From: Metaphire vulgaris
Lineage: Eukaryota; Annelida; Clitellata; Crassiclitellata; Megascolecidae
Length of the DNA: 64,000 bases
Assembly (NCBI GenBank): GCA_018105865.1
Contig: CM030869.1
Coordinates: forward strand, 7,443,525 to 7,507,524
Direction: 5' to 3'
Shown: in pieces, positions 1 to 33,159 of the stretch
Layout: each line of letters begins with the position of its first letter
Position numbering within the stretch: the first letter of the stretch is position 1
Made by a program: the position numbers and the translations under genes
The notes under the pieces: generated by a model
What the model saw: the letters and a program-made list of their open reading frames with translations, nothing else
Databases searched by the model: none
Told to the model about the DNA's origin: nothing

Positions 1-115
1 TATGCCCTTGAAAGCTACACTGTAGAAATTCCGAAACTGTAAACAGATTTCACAAACAACCATTCAGGAAAATTCTCGAAGTCAATACATTGAACAACTT
101 AAAAGGCTTTACCGC

Positions 116-216
<101 letters not shown>

Positions 217-396
217 TAATAAATTATTATTATTATCAATTCATCATTATTTTCATTGTTTTCATTATTATCAAGAACGTCTGTACTCTGGTGCTATATA
301 TAGAGTCTATAGCAAGCTTCAAATGTACCAGTCTGTCTCTGTTTCTATCTGTCTCTGTCTCTCTGTCCTTGTTTCCATCTCTCTCTGTTTCTGTCT

Positions 397-554
<158 letters not shown>

Positions 555-599
555 AAAAAAGTGTGCAGATTTGTATCTTTTCATTATCATATTCTATAC

Positions 600-770
600 A
601 TTTATCACATAAGAAACCTTCTCCCTGAACCTATAGCCAGTGCTGCGCAACGACCTTGGGCAATTTGTTCACTACCTAATTGTCTCGCACTTACGATTCT
701 TCACCTCGTTTATGACTTAGGCCAAGGTGCGTTAAAAGCCACGTAGCAATACTGTAATAATTATAATAAT
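600..770 (+). mobile_element. SINE-like 3' unit
   Basis: The stretch cgaccttgggcaatttgttc and cacttacgattcttcacctc, then a (TAA)-rich end, matches 44685-44780 and partly 24170-24258. This is the 3' body of a dispersed short element. Confidence 0.6.
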
Positions 771-832
771 AGGCCTATCTATCAGAGTATAACGAACAAA
801 TTAGCTCAACGAATATTCGTTAGGACGACGCA

Positions 833-931
833 CAGTGTTTATTCTAGGCCTTCTCCCCAAAGTTTGAAATCCCCCCCAAAAATTTGTGGGCATTTTGGCG
901 AGTAGTATGACCTCCCCAATGTCTGCCCCTG
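833..931. mobile_element. hAT-like MITE with mismatched ends
   Basis: The left end CAGTGTTTATTCTAGG is that of the 2194, 36677 and 57863 elements, but the right end is gtctgcccctg. It is flanked by gacgacgca on both sides (824-832 and 932-940), so it moved as one unit. Confidence 0.65.
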
Positions 932-2193
932 GACGACGCATATATGCTTAGTCTGCCTCCAATATACATGCAGTTCCTTAATCCGGGTATTTCAGAAGTG
1001 TCTGTAGCGAATAGCATCGCCATGGAGCACTTCTTCTTGCTTGTTTCGTGTTCTCGCTTTCAACAGGAGCACTTTCCGGTTTCCACTTACCTTTAGATGA
1101 AGAAAATCGCTGACCGAAGTGTATTTTCGCCAAATATTTCGCTTCGGCGGCAAAAATAGGCTGCGATTTAAGAAACGAACTGTGTCGGAGAATAGAGAAG
1201 GTCGTCGGAGCCTTGAAATTCCTGTTTTATCTGTGTACTGTATATCTGTATATGCTCTGTTCCTTGTGCACAGAAGCCAAAGAAGCGGCAGCAGCAGCAG
1301 CAGCAATGTCGGTGGATGCTCATGAACGAACGCACGGTGCCTGCACCTCATGAGATGCCCTCTGCCTCAGCAGCAGCAGCAGCAGCAGCGGCGGCAGCGG
1401 CAGCATCCGTCTACGGCGCACTACACTAGCAGAATTCCAGACGCGCATGCGTAGTAAGATGGAAAGAGGAAAACCATTGATGACCTGTTATTACAATAAT
1501 TAGGCCTTGAGATAAACGCTTGTTATTAGGCCTACATATTACCAGCCAGCAAGGCCTACGCCGCCATTTATCTTCTGCAGTTATATTCAGTAGGTCTACT
1601 GAATATTCAGATATACAGGTATTCGGAGGCGGAGGAGACCTGCTTCGCTTCAGGCCTTAAGTCGATGATTTGAATAAGTCGGAATGCGCATGCGTAGGCC
1701 TGCTGCCTAGGCCTCATGTCGAGCCTGTCTGCCTCCGGGAAATGTCTAGGCTATTCAGCAGCAGGCATTTTCTCAGGAATTTGCGTTGGGCAGGTTGGGG
1801 GAGGGTCCCATAATTGCAGGGGGTGTCAATGTTCAGTGTTTCATCTAGACTCGTTGAACCCATGGGGAATAGAATTGGGCTGGGTAGGTAGAGGGTTGGG
1901 GGTTCGATGCTTGGGTCTCGGAATAATGGAAAATACAAGTCATAAAAGTGAAGTAGCAGACTGTCGAATGTTACCGTAACAACATCAAACATAGAACTGC
2001 TATGAAAAACCAAGCAGAGATGCCATAGAATATAGATACGAATGAAAGACAGAGCACTACATGGTCCCGCCGAATCATCGAAATTCTAAACCTTCCAAAG
2101 ATAATCTCGTCAATGAATGGTTAATACCAAGACTACCACAGTAGGATGACGTTGGCCACGATTACACGAGTCAATCTGAAAATAGACGACATT

Positions 2194-2385
2194 CAGTGTT
2201 TATTCTAGGTCTTCTTAGGGGGGAAATTCCCCCCCCAAGTTAGAAAATTCCTCCCAAATTTTTTTTAGATGTTGGCTCGGGGAATGGAAATTTTCCCCCA
2301 AACGTGTGGAAACTCAAACCTTGTCCCTCCCCCAAACATTTCAAAATCCCCCCCCCCAATGTCAAGGGGGCTAGAATAGACACTG
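2194..2385. mobile_element. hAT-like MITE, CAGTGTTTATTCTAG family
   Basis: Terminal inverted repeat CAGTGTTTATTCTAG / CTAGAATAGACACTG, with flanks gacgacatt and gatgacatt. The interior has C-runs and G-runs typical of this family. Confidence 0.78.
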
Positions 2386-2555
2386 GATGACATTTTAGAA
2401 TTTTAAATGAATAGTTTTAACATCAGTCTGTTTTGGTGATAGCCGACACCACCCATAGGAAGGGACAGGGTGTCTCTGTCGCAAACCGGGAGGAGTAACC
2501 CCCTGCTGGGTAGGGATGGGGTAGGAAAATCCATGCTTAGCAGAGCGATACAAAG

Positions 2556-2906
2556 CAGGGATATTTTTACACCCCCCACACACACACCCTCCATTTTGAG
2601 GTCGACACCCCCAAAATGTGGTAATGCGAAATGGTATGCATAAAAATGCATACTAATTAGCTCAGAACACTCCCCAAATGGAGAAGGACAGTAGGACACC
2701 CCGCAACTTTTATTCTCGTATGACCTTTTTTGCTTGTCAGAGGTTTTTCTGAGAGTTTTAAAGTTTTTTTTGGTTGCTTTTGGGACTTGATAAGGTTTTT
2801 TATTTTGCTTGTCAGCCTTTTTTCGGGCAGAGACTTAAAAATTCCGACACCCCAGATTTTCTCGACCCCCCAATTCACAATCCTAGAAAATTATAAATAA
2901 CACTGA
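2556..2906. mobile_element. hAT-like MITE, CAGGGATATTT family
   Basis: Begins CAGGGATATTTTTACACC. The right end is degenerate, but gatacaaag flanks both sides (2547-2555 and 2906-2914). It carries two reverse copies of the cttgtcag/ttttttgc word. Confidence 0.68.
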
Positions 2907-2948
2907 TACAAAGTATTCACAAGTCAACAGTACCTTTATGCTAGTTAT

Positions 2949-3790
2949 GTGATTGTTGCGTGTGCTTTAGTTGTGAGATCCATAGGCCTACATCATACAT
3001 GGGCGCCCACCGTCAGAAATATTGAGATGCGAACATCGCGAGAAAAGAACTGTTCTTTTCCTTTGTTTTTCTTTGTTCCTCAATTTCTTCTTTTAGGCCC
3101 ACGCATCGATTACTCCTGTATCCTTCCTAGCATTCGAATTCGAATTCGTGATCTTGTGCCCAAATCCGCTCTGATTCCTCTTGCAAACGCCCTTGTCAGC
3201 AGCAGACTTGATTATTGCAATTCTCTTTACAATGGTATGACCAGATCTAACATGCAAAAGCTTCAAAGGATTCAGAACTCTATTGCCCGAGCCATTACAA
3301 AAACTCGTAAGCATGATCATATTAAACCTGTTCTTCAAAAGTTACACTGGTTGCCGGTAGAACAGAGAATTCTATTCAAAACTGGTCTCCTGGTTTTTAA
3401 AACACTGCAGTCTGGCCAACCTCAATATTTAAAATCTATGTTGAATCACCCAAACCATCGTCATTCAACAAGGTATGCTGATTCATTGTTGAATGTACCT
3501 AGAACCAACACTGAAATTGGTAAGAGAGCTTTTTCTATTTCTGGGCCTAAAATCTGGAACTCTCTCCCTCCGGCTGTCAGATCTTCCAATTCACTGAGCA
3601 TCTTCCGATCCAGACTTAAGACACATCTCTTTCAATTGGCGTTTCCTCCATAGTCCGTCTCACTCTCTCCCTCTGACTGATCTCTGGAATGACCTGGATC
3701 TTTTGCGGATTGATTTTGAAGTACCATCGATTGATACCTTGGGTATTAGAACTGGTGCTATAGAAGTGCGTAATTATTATTATTATTATT
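2949..3790 (+). mobile_element. 5'-truncated LINE (CR1/L2-like), RT C-terminus and 3' tail
   Basis: The reading frame at about 3090-3650 contains ALVSSRLDYCNSLYNG, then QNSIARAITKTRKHDHIKPV, LHWLPVEQRI and IWNSLPPAVRSS, ending LKTHLFQLAF. This is the thumb/C-terminal part of CR1/L2-clade reverse transcriptases. A stop at 3651 is followed by about 125 bases of 3' UTR and a short (ATT)n tail. Intact in frame but lacking the catalytic part, so non-autonomous. Confidence 0.85.
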
Positions 3791-3811
3791 CTTGAATCTT
3801 CCAATTACTCA

Positions 3812-4187
3812 CAGGGTTATTTCTAGGATTGTGAATTTGGGGTGTCGGGAAAATCTGGGGGTTGTCGTTATTTCCTAGGATTGTAGGGTTGTGAAAATTT
3901 GGAGGGTGTCGGGAAAACCTGGAGGTGTCGGAGTTTGGAAGTCTCTACAGAAAAAGTCTGACAAGCGAAAAAACGTTATCAAGTCTCATATAAAAGCCTG
4001 ACGAGCAAAAAAAGGTCATCAGAGCATAAAAGTTGGGGCGTTCTTCTCGATTTGGGGGGGGGGGTGTCCAAGGCTAATTAATATGCATTTTGTACGCATA
4101 CCATTGTCACATTCACACATTTTAGGGGGTGTCCACCTCAAATTGGGAGGGGGTGTTGCGGGTGTTAGGGGGTGTAAAATATCCCTG
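3812..4187. mobile_element. hAT-like MITE, CAGGGATATTT family
   Basis: Ends CAGGGTTATTTCTAGG and AAAATATCCCTG; flanks attactca and attactat. It contains two forward copies of the gacaagcaaaaaaggtcatc-like word. Confidence 0.75.
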
Positions 4188-4945
4188 ATTACTATCCATT
4201 TTCGTCGTTCTATTTCTTTCTCCTCTCTTCTTCTGAATACTATATGTATCAGTGGCTATGCCTGAGTTCTGGAATATGGAACACCAAATTAGCTCCTACA
4301 GACCGACATTATTCTGCAAACTTTTACTCTGGACAGTTTTAATGATAAAGTAATTCTCTGAGCCTCTTTAAGTTTTGCAGTAAAAGACGTTTATTTCTTT
4401 AAATATCCAATTAATTTAGTGGTCAGTGGGAAAATAATTCATTGATTATTTCTTATGACAAAACAGATGTGAAATGAGTTCCCAAATGCTTTCCATAGAA
4501 AAGAAGACTGTTTTTAAATCAAATATATGAACTGTGACATTTACATGTACTCGTTGAATTATGTGGTCAGCGAGCAAAGCTTAGAAATAAGTAAGGGCCG
4601 GCCCGCAATACAAAACGTTTGGGAACCTCCGGTCTTAACCATAAACAGACACGAGCCCCTCAAGGCACTCAGCGTCCAAAATGGCTTTGGCAAATCACAA
4701 GGCTGCGTGATGAATATTCATTATTTAGATCGCGAGTCGTGTTCAAATATTCCGCTGCTCGTTTGTTCGTTATTAATTTATAAGCATCGTGCATGCTAGA
4801 TTTACTGAGAAAGACTGCGTCTAGTAGTATTAATGTAATTTCTATAAGTGCTTGATGCTAGTCTCCTTCCGACTCCCAGACTCGCCGGTTTGGAGCATAG
4901 AATTTGATGTAATTAAAATTCTATGTCCTGGAAGTACTGCCGCCA

Positions 4946-4955
4946 GTCACGTGAC
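4946..4955. promoter_or_regulatory. GTCACGTGAC palindrome (CLEAR/E-box) before the SNX start codon
   Basis: A perfect 10-bp palindrome with a CACGTG core ends 14 bases before the SNX ATG. It matches the published CLEAR consensus bound by TFEB/MITF-type bHLH-Zip factors, which control lysosomal and endosomal genes. The surrounding 4860-5240 is less AT-rich than its flanks and contains CpGs, as expected of a promoter or first exon. Use by TFEB-like factors is inferred from position and sequence only. Confidence 0.45.
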
Positions 4956-4969
4956 CGTTTATGTGTACG

Positions 4970-26363
<21,394 letters not shown>

Positions 26364-27327
26364 GACAGTTTCAACAGATGGCGGTGGTTTCATGGCTATC
26401 AGTTGCTCGCAGCAGGTATTTGGTGATCCACAGAATGTCTTCCTGCCACACGTCGGAATCTATAATCTAATTTGTAACTCTGAGAGACACTTGGCTTTTG
26501 CTAAAGTTGCAGCCTGGTCTTGCATTCTTCCCTCATTTCTGTCTTCGTGTGTGAGCAGACATGCGTACTTTCCGAGCGTATCTAACTGTGAAATTTTCAA
26601 CGTTTAGAATTCTATGCACGTGTGGTACTGGCCCGGCCCATGAGCGCCCGCAGAAATTTTTCCGGGGGGGGGGGGCAAAACACAATGGTCGCAGTTACTT
26701 CGCATAAATTTTTCCAGGAGGGGCAAAACACATGTTAACACAAACAATGGTCACGGTTAATATTTTAGCAAGTTTTTTCAAATTTCAATGTGAAATATTG
26801 GTATTTGCATTTTCCATGGGTGCAATGTGCCCTCTCTTGCCCCAATGTGCGGGCACCCATGTAGTGGCCAGAATTACCGGTATATGAAAGTGCTTGTTGA
26901 ATATGGGACCTTATGGGCCTCTATATAGTTCTGGTTGAGTTAGGTGTGATCCTTTAGGGAGTATATGTATTTAAAGACAGAGATAAGATATGTTTTACAT
27001 GGAAGATTCCATTTGTGAGATAAGGGTTGGTTCTTATTGGAGTCATTTTCCATCATTTATTTTTCTAAGCATTTCATGTCAGTGACAATGTCTTATTCTG
27101 GTCATTCTAGTCCTATTTATTTATTTATGTAAAGTTTTTGATTCTCTATTCTATTTATTTTAGCGTCAACTTTGTGTTTGCATTTCTCCAGTTCAGCAGT
27201 TATTTGTTATTGTTATTTGTATTTTTGTTTTATTTATTTTTAATGTTGGGTTCATTGCTATTGCTGAATGTTCAGTTGTATGTACTTGAATAATCTCCTA
27301 AAATGTTGTTTGATCTTTATTAGTTAC

Positions 27328-27333
27328 AATAAA
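27328..27333 (+). terminator. Candidate poly(A) signal AATAAA of the SNX gene
   Basis: AATAAA occurs about 965 bases after the SNX stop codon, in AT-rich sequence and followed by a T-rich stretch. It is the first convincing hexamer in a repeat-poor 3' region. Use is inferred. Confidence 0.5.
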
Positions 27334-27541
27334 GAAATCTCAGTTTCTTTTGTTACAGGTAGATGATTCTAGTTTTATTGCTTATAGTTAACTTGTGTTG
27401 CAGAGTTTGTATTGAGAGTAGAAGTAGCAGCTTTTTGCCAAGAATCAAGTATTAAGTTCCATTTTACTGCATTCCTTTTGATTTGTTGAACAGCCGAAAA
27501 TATATCTTGTTGTTTTGTTGTTGTTTCAATGCAGACATATT

Positions 27542-27864
27542 TTAACCCTTTCATTACTGTGTCAACCCTTCCCCCCATACTGGTGTAGGTAAAGTGACAT
27601 TACAACACAGAGCCGTCTATAAGTACATTTAAATATCATTGCCACATTCCAGTGGGGGACCCGAGGGGCCCCCCCAGCAGTCCCCATGTTGGGACCCTAT
27701 ACTTACCAGTAATACTACTTACCTAACAACAAATGGTTGGCCCCCATGATTAGAAGTTGCCACTCCAACGGCTCCCCCACTTGCCAAATCCTGGAGCCGC
27801 CACTGCCACATTCTGGACTGCCATGCTTTATTGATATACTTGGCCCTTCAGTCCAAAGGGTTAA
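27542..27864. mobile_element. TTAA-flanked element, possibly piggyBac-like
   Basis: TTAACCCTTTCATTACTG and CAGTCCAAAGGGTTAA are inverted ends. It contains a complete nested hAT-like MITE at 27650-27805. It lies just downstream of the SNX poly(A) signal. Confidence 0.55.
27650..27805. mobile_element. hAT-like MITE, CAGTGGCGGCTCC family
   Basis: Ends CAGTGGGGGACCC and GGAGCCGCCACTG, with a perfect duplication ccacattc (27642-27649, 27806-27813). It is nested in the TTAA element 27542-27864. Confidence 0.85.
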
Positions 27865-28093
27865 AAAAAGGCTAGGATTAGGAACCCTTCTGGCCGAAGT
27901 GTATCATAGAGAAAGGGTTAACAGATATATGTTTGGCTAAATTGAGACATTTATGCCTAGAAGAGAAAATATGTGTTTACTGTTGATTTAATTCAGCTTG
28001 AAAAATTTATTGTCTTGCAGGAGGTTTGCTTTGCATTCTTATTAATGATGATTAATAGTCATGTTTGACAAAGAATTAGATGATGGTTTGCAG

Positions 28094-28261
28094 CAGGGAT
28101 ATTTTTGCACCACCCCCCCCCCCCCAAATTTGAGGTCGACACCCCAAAATTTGGTAACGTGACAATGGTATGTGTACAAAGTGCATTTAGCTCCAGACAC
28201 CACCCCACCCCAATTTGAGGTCGACCCCCCCCCCCAATTCACAATTCTAGAAATATCCCTG
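28094..28261. mobile_element. hAT-like MITE, CAGGGATATTT family
   Basis: Ends CAGGGATATTTTTGCACC and CTAGAAATATCCCTG, with a perfect 8-bp duplication gtttgcag (28086-28093, 28262-28269). This is the shortest complete copy. Confidence 0.88.
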
Positions 28262-28984
28262 GTTTGCAGTTGTATAGGAATTGTGTCTTGAAGATTCGAA
28301 GAGTTCTGTTATGAAATTTCCCTGCTGACATAGGCTTATTATTACTTTGCTTGAAGACAAATGAATCTTAAGTGGAAACGCAGATCATGCCACTTTCAAT
28401 TTAGGTTATCATGTTAATTCTGATTTTATTGACTTCTCAAATGCTTGAAACTGATGTCATTCAAGATAAAAGTGTAAATTTTACTTCAAATTGTAAAGAT
28501 GTCTTTGCTGTTTCTGTTATGTTTGACCATGTAGCTTGTTCATTGAATGTTGTTTTAATTTATACTTTATGGTGAATGCTATAATCATTTTTATCTATTT
28601 CAGTGATTCTTTGAGAAGGGTGTTTTCATAAAATTGCCTTGACCTTGTTCCTCCTGCTCCTTTCCATGGTTATATTTCACTTTTGTGTAGATGATGATGA
28701 TGATGACGATTACAACAATGATGATGAAATTGATGCTGTTGTAACACTCCCATTTTGCCATTTGATGCCGTCAGGCTATTGTTTTCTGTAAATTTTTGCT
28801 GTCATCTGTACTTGAAATAAGTAGTGAGATTACTAGTGAGATGAATGTTATATTGTAAGTGGTCACATGAATCATGAGAGTGATTTGTTTTAAGCACAAG
28901 GAAGTGTGCCTGTTGATTAATGTTTTGAAATTGAATTGATTTTTTATTGCTAATATTTATTATATAATTGCCAAGTTCAATGTT

Positions 28985-29255
28985 GTAGGGGTGGGAAGTT
29001 AGCAGAGTGATAACAACACTGGACGATTGAGCAGAAGGTTGAGGGTTCGACTCAGCTTTACTCGCTAGAGGGTGGTGGTAAATTTAGGAGCAGTGTTAAG
29101 CTGTGAGGTAAAACGTGGGTCTAGGGAAAGTAGTGGCAACCTACCCAAGATTAATGACCTATACCACCTATGTCGCTGATTTCCTAGACCGGAAATAAGC
29201 ACAGGAACCCAACGCTCAGACTCGAATACGGGACCTACCTTAAATGTTGTTGTAT
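28985..29255 (+). mobile_element. tRNA-derived SINE-like element
   Basis: Begins gtgggaagttagcagagtga (A-box-like) with gagggttcgactcag as B box, then the shared body cactcgctagaggg-type segment also found at 56510. Confidence 0.55.
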
Positions 29256-29581
29256 ACTGCATTCAAGTTGAAGTTTATCTGTGAACTGTTAAACTTGCTA
29301 TAATGTTTTTGACTAATGCTTGTTAATTAATAATATCAGGGCCGGATTAGCCATGTTGCATGTTTCAATTGAAACGGGTTCACTCAGAAATTACTGATAT
29401 ATGTAGCAATCTAGGGGCCTACTACTGCAGATTTCTACTATTGCCAATACTGGTAGAGTTTAATACTATCGACTCATGAATCATCTAAAGGCACTATTGT
29501 AGTGATTAATTATTATTTATATTACTATCGGTATTTCATATTTTTATGATTTTTTATAACGCATCGCCATCAGAGGGTCTA

Positions 29582-29661
29582 TTAACCCCTTAACCGTGTA
29601 TTTAACTGTAACTCAATTTAAAATGGATGGATATATCCGGGATCCCCAGTTAAGGGGTTAA
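29582..29661. mobile_element. 80-bp TTAA palindromic MITE, copy 3
   Basis: The same 80-bp unit as copies 1 and 2 with a few substitutions, in intergenic sequence. Confidence 0.82.
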
Positions 29662-30592
29662 TTTATTTGTGAAACGGACATACGAAAGCTTAATTCGACC
29701 CTGAATAGCATTGTAATGTTCTAATATTGCGAATAAGTGGCTTTAATTTTACTTCTAAGCACAATCAAACTCCATTAACATGGACATGTATATCTTCAGT
29801 TAACTTAACATAGACCTTTTTTGTTCTGTACATTCTGTAGCATTATTTGTTGCCCATTAAATTCATTTTTGGATAGTCCAGACCTCAGTTAACGTGGACA
29901 TTGGATCTTTAGAAATCTGTGCTGACAAGTTTTACTGTGTTGAAGAAAGCTATGATTATCTTTACAAATAATTTTGGTTGTTTCAAAGTTTCTTGTTCGT
30001 CATTTGTTTTGCTTGTCTTGCTTTGCACAATAGATTTAATTCGTATGTTTTTCTGTAATTTTAAGTTTGAGAAAATTACTTCTTCAGAAAATGCTGAAAT
30101 CATTTATCAAATCAAATAAACTGATTTTCCGTTGTGTGGTAATTTTTAATTTTGAGTTTACTTGTAATGGCATAGGAAAGCCTCTTTCATGAATATGCCG
30201 TTAGGCTGTGATCAATACTGTTATGTGTGAGAAACAGTAACGGAATTCAAGAACCTTATTGCTTTTGAAAGTCTTAAAATGAACTTAGTAACACCGTCTT
30301 GAGAGATACAGGAGTGGGTCTGATTAATTTATCAATGACCCCTCCAAATATAGGATGGCCGACACGACTACAGAGAAAGTCCTAAGTTTCTTTGTCAACT
30401 CGCTAATTTTCACTTTGCTTGCAGCCAAAAATCACTGGAAAATAGTGTTTGATGTAGGCCTAAGATGTTCAACAATGCATGGCAAATCAAGTTGACTAAA
30501 AGTCGACGATTACACTGAAAAAATAAAATGTAGGCCTAATATCATATGACAACATGTTTTGCAATACGAGATAGTTTAGTTGTTATCTATTG

Positions 30593-31273
30593 CAGAGGTT
30601 CTCAACTCGTGGTCCGCGGACCACAAGTGGTCAGCAAGCAGGCCTGAGGAGAGGGGTGCAGCCGGTACTTTGTTCCTGGGCCCATGGAGCTCAAAGGGGC
30701 CAGGGTCCGGTGACAATTAATGTCATAAAACGATTGGCAAGCAAAAAAGGCATCAACAATTTTCCACACTTTTTCACACTATTGTATAGGCTACTTGTAT
30801 GTACTTGTAACGAAGACCCGGAATTCTGCTTTGAAAAAGACCGACAAGCAAAAAAGGTCATCAACTTTTTCACACACTTGTCAGGTCAAGGGCCTGCGAC
30901 TATTTTTTGCACCGGAGGTCCGGGGCCCGGAAATTCTCTCGGCGGCCCTGTCCGCAAGAGGGGTCTAGTGGTTCGCGGCGGTCTGGAAAAGCGCAGCCTA
31001 AAATCCCATAAATAAAAATTAGACATATATATTTTCTATGTGCAAAATCTGAAAAGTGCGACGAGCAAAACAGGTCATCAGCATACAAAGGTTATCGGCA
31101 CATTTTGTGTGTATTTTGTAGTTTCAACGTGAAAAAGTCTGACAAGCAAAGAGGAACAAAAGGTCATCACCGCTTTTTATGAGCAGATGAATGCTCAATT
31201 TATCAGGTGGTCCGTGAAAAAATTTTGAACCTCAAAAGTAGTCCCGCGAGGCAAAGAGGGCTGAGAACCACTG
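30593..31273. mobile_element. hAT-like element, CAGTGGTTCTCAAC family
   Basis: Ends CAGAGGTTCTCAACTC and GGGCTGAGAACCACTG, with a perfect duplication atctattg (30585-30592, 31274-31281). CAGTGGTTCTCAA ends are well known from vertebrate hAT/Charlie elements. The interior carries at least four copies of the gacaagcaaaaaaggtcatc-like word. Confidence 0.88.
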
Positions 31274-31312
31274 ATCTATTGCGCTATTTAGCTAGGCCTA
31301 TGCCATTAAACC

Positions 31313-31547
31313 CAGTGGCGTCATTTCATACTTTTCTTGGGGGCGAAAAATTATTTTTGCAAATTTTGGGCAAATTTTAGGCATTTTTTCAATTTTTTCC
31401 AAATTTTGAGCAATTTTGGCAAATTTTAGGGCCAATGTTGGAACATTTGCAATTTTTTATATTTTTGGCAATTTTTTGCACATTAATACATTATAAATTA
31501 ATATTTTCATTTCCTTGGGGGCCACGCCCCCCCAAATGACGCCTCTA
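31313..31547. mobile_element. hAT-like MITE, CAGTGGCGTCATTTC family
   Basis: Begins CAGTGGCGTCATTTCA and ends AAATGACGCCTCTA, with a perfect duplication attaaacc (31305-31312, 31548-31555). The interior has repeated gcaaattttgg units. Confidence 0.82.
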
Positions 31548-32070
31548 ATTAAACCAGGGCCTTTTTAACGTGCAGTGCAACACAAAATGTGCAGTGATAA
31601 ATTGAAAGTGTGCAGTGTTAAAATGACAATTTTCTTAGGTTTGTGCAATGATACATTTTCCGGATGATCTTTTTTGCTTCATTTTTAACGCGAATGCCTG
31701 CAAATTTTCTGAGTTTAGTGCAGTAATAAGTTTTCCTTTAAAACTTAAAGGCTTTGCATTAAAGCAGTCAAAAGATGTCGCAGATATAGCCTACACGAAG
31801 AGGTTCTAAATTTTCCCGGCAACTCGCAAGTTTTCACAATTTTGTCATTTAGTCAGACAGTTATAGATGTCGAAACAGTGCAGTTCTAGCTTTAAAACAA
31901 CAAATAGGCCTACACCAGAATTTTCGGGTTAGTGACTCCGCAGGTCTATGCGAGCACTTTAAACTGGGTGTAATTAATCCACGTTGATGCGCTAGATACA
32001 CTCCTCTGCCATAGGGGGGGAACTTCTGGCAGTTCGGAGGGGCATGATGAGAGATTGTCATCGTATTACA

Positions 32071-32946
32071 CAGAGATGTAGCAAGTACACAATGCTTCAA
32101 GTACAAGTACAAGTACCTGGCCTCCGAGTACAAGTACAAGTACAAGTACTTGCATTCCAAAAACTCCGAGTACAAGTACAAATACAAGTACCTGGCCTCC
32201 GAGTACAAGTACAAGTACAAGTACCTGGCCTCCGAGTACAAGTACAAGTACAAGTACCTGGCCTCCAAGTACTAGTACAACATTTTTGACATTGACATTT
32301 TTTCCGCTGACATTTTGTCCCCATGACATTTTCTACATGACATTTTGTCCGTGACATTTTGTCCTCGGACAGTTTGTCCGGCCACGAATAAAATTGACAC
32401 TATTGGCATCTAAATATCATCACAGTTGCACTAAAAAAATAGAGATGATAGTCTTGCATCGGTCATATTAACCCTATGCGATCTCGCGATCAAGCCAGCT
32501 TGGCTAAATACGCGTTTAATTGGTGCGCCAGAAGCAGGCACACTAAGGTCTCTAATTAATGGCTGCAGAATACAGCCTGCTGAACTCCTTTCTATTAACC
32601 TCACTGTTCCAAAATACGATGTATCAGTGGCTTCATCATAAATATCGTTGAGTTCCAGGTACTTGGCCATCTGTGAGGATGTGCTTGTCATTAGCCTAAA
32701 GGAACAGCATTACTGGTACCATTGAAGTACATATAGCCAGAGATGTAGCAAGTACACAATGCTTCAAGTACAAGTACAAGTACAAGTACCTGGCCTCCGA
32801 GTACAAGTACAAGTACTTGCATTCCTAAAACTCCGAGTACAAGTACAAGTACCTGGCCTCCGAGTACAAGTACAAGTACAAGTACTAAAAATTTGTACTC
32901 GAGTACAACTCGAGTACAAGTACAAGTACCAAGTACTACATCTCTG
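32071..32946. mobile_element. Composite hAT element with subterminal minisatellite and transposase remnant
   Basis: Left end CAGAGATGTAGCAAGTAC, right end GTACTACATCTCTG, and a perfect 8-bp duplication gtattaca (32063-32070, 32947-32954) bound an 876-bp unit. Both ends are arrays of gtacaagtac units punctuated by ctggcctccga. A second left-end-like sequence begins inside at 32738. The interior carries a hAT transposase C-terminal piece on the minus strand and a tgacattttgtcc repeat (32280-32380). Confidence 0.85.
32431..32691 (-). pseudogene. hAT transposase C-terminal fragment
   Basis: The 86-residue reading frame ends IRDLSVPASGAPIKRVFSQA then GLIARSHRVNMTDARLSSL. The S-V-P-A-[ST]-x-A-P-x-[EK]-R-V-F-S-x-A-G-L-I pattern is the dimerisation region of hAT transposases. 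The catalytic N-terminal and middle parts are missing, so this is a relic inside the composite element. The normally conserved Glu before R-V-F-S is Lys here. Confidence 0.85.
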
Positions 32947-32971
32947 GTATTACACACTGAAATGCTTGCCG

Positions 32972-33152
32972 CAGGGATATTTTTACACCCCCTAACCCCC
33001 CCCCCCCCAAATTTGAGGTCTACACCCCCAAATTTGTTAATGTGACAATGGTATGCATACAAAATGCATATTAATTAGCTCCGGACACCCACCCCCCAAT
33101 TTGAGGTCGACAACCGCCCCCTCCCCAATTCACAATCCTATGAATATCCCTG
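32972..33152. mobile_element. hAT-like MITE, CAGGGATATTT family
   Basis: Ends CAGGGATATTTTTACACC and ATGAATATCCCTG; flanks gcttgccg and tcttgccg. It is inserted 25 bases to the right of the composite hAT element. Confidence 0.82.
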
Positions 33153-33159
33153 TCTTGCC

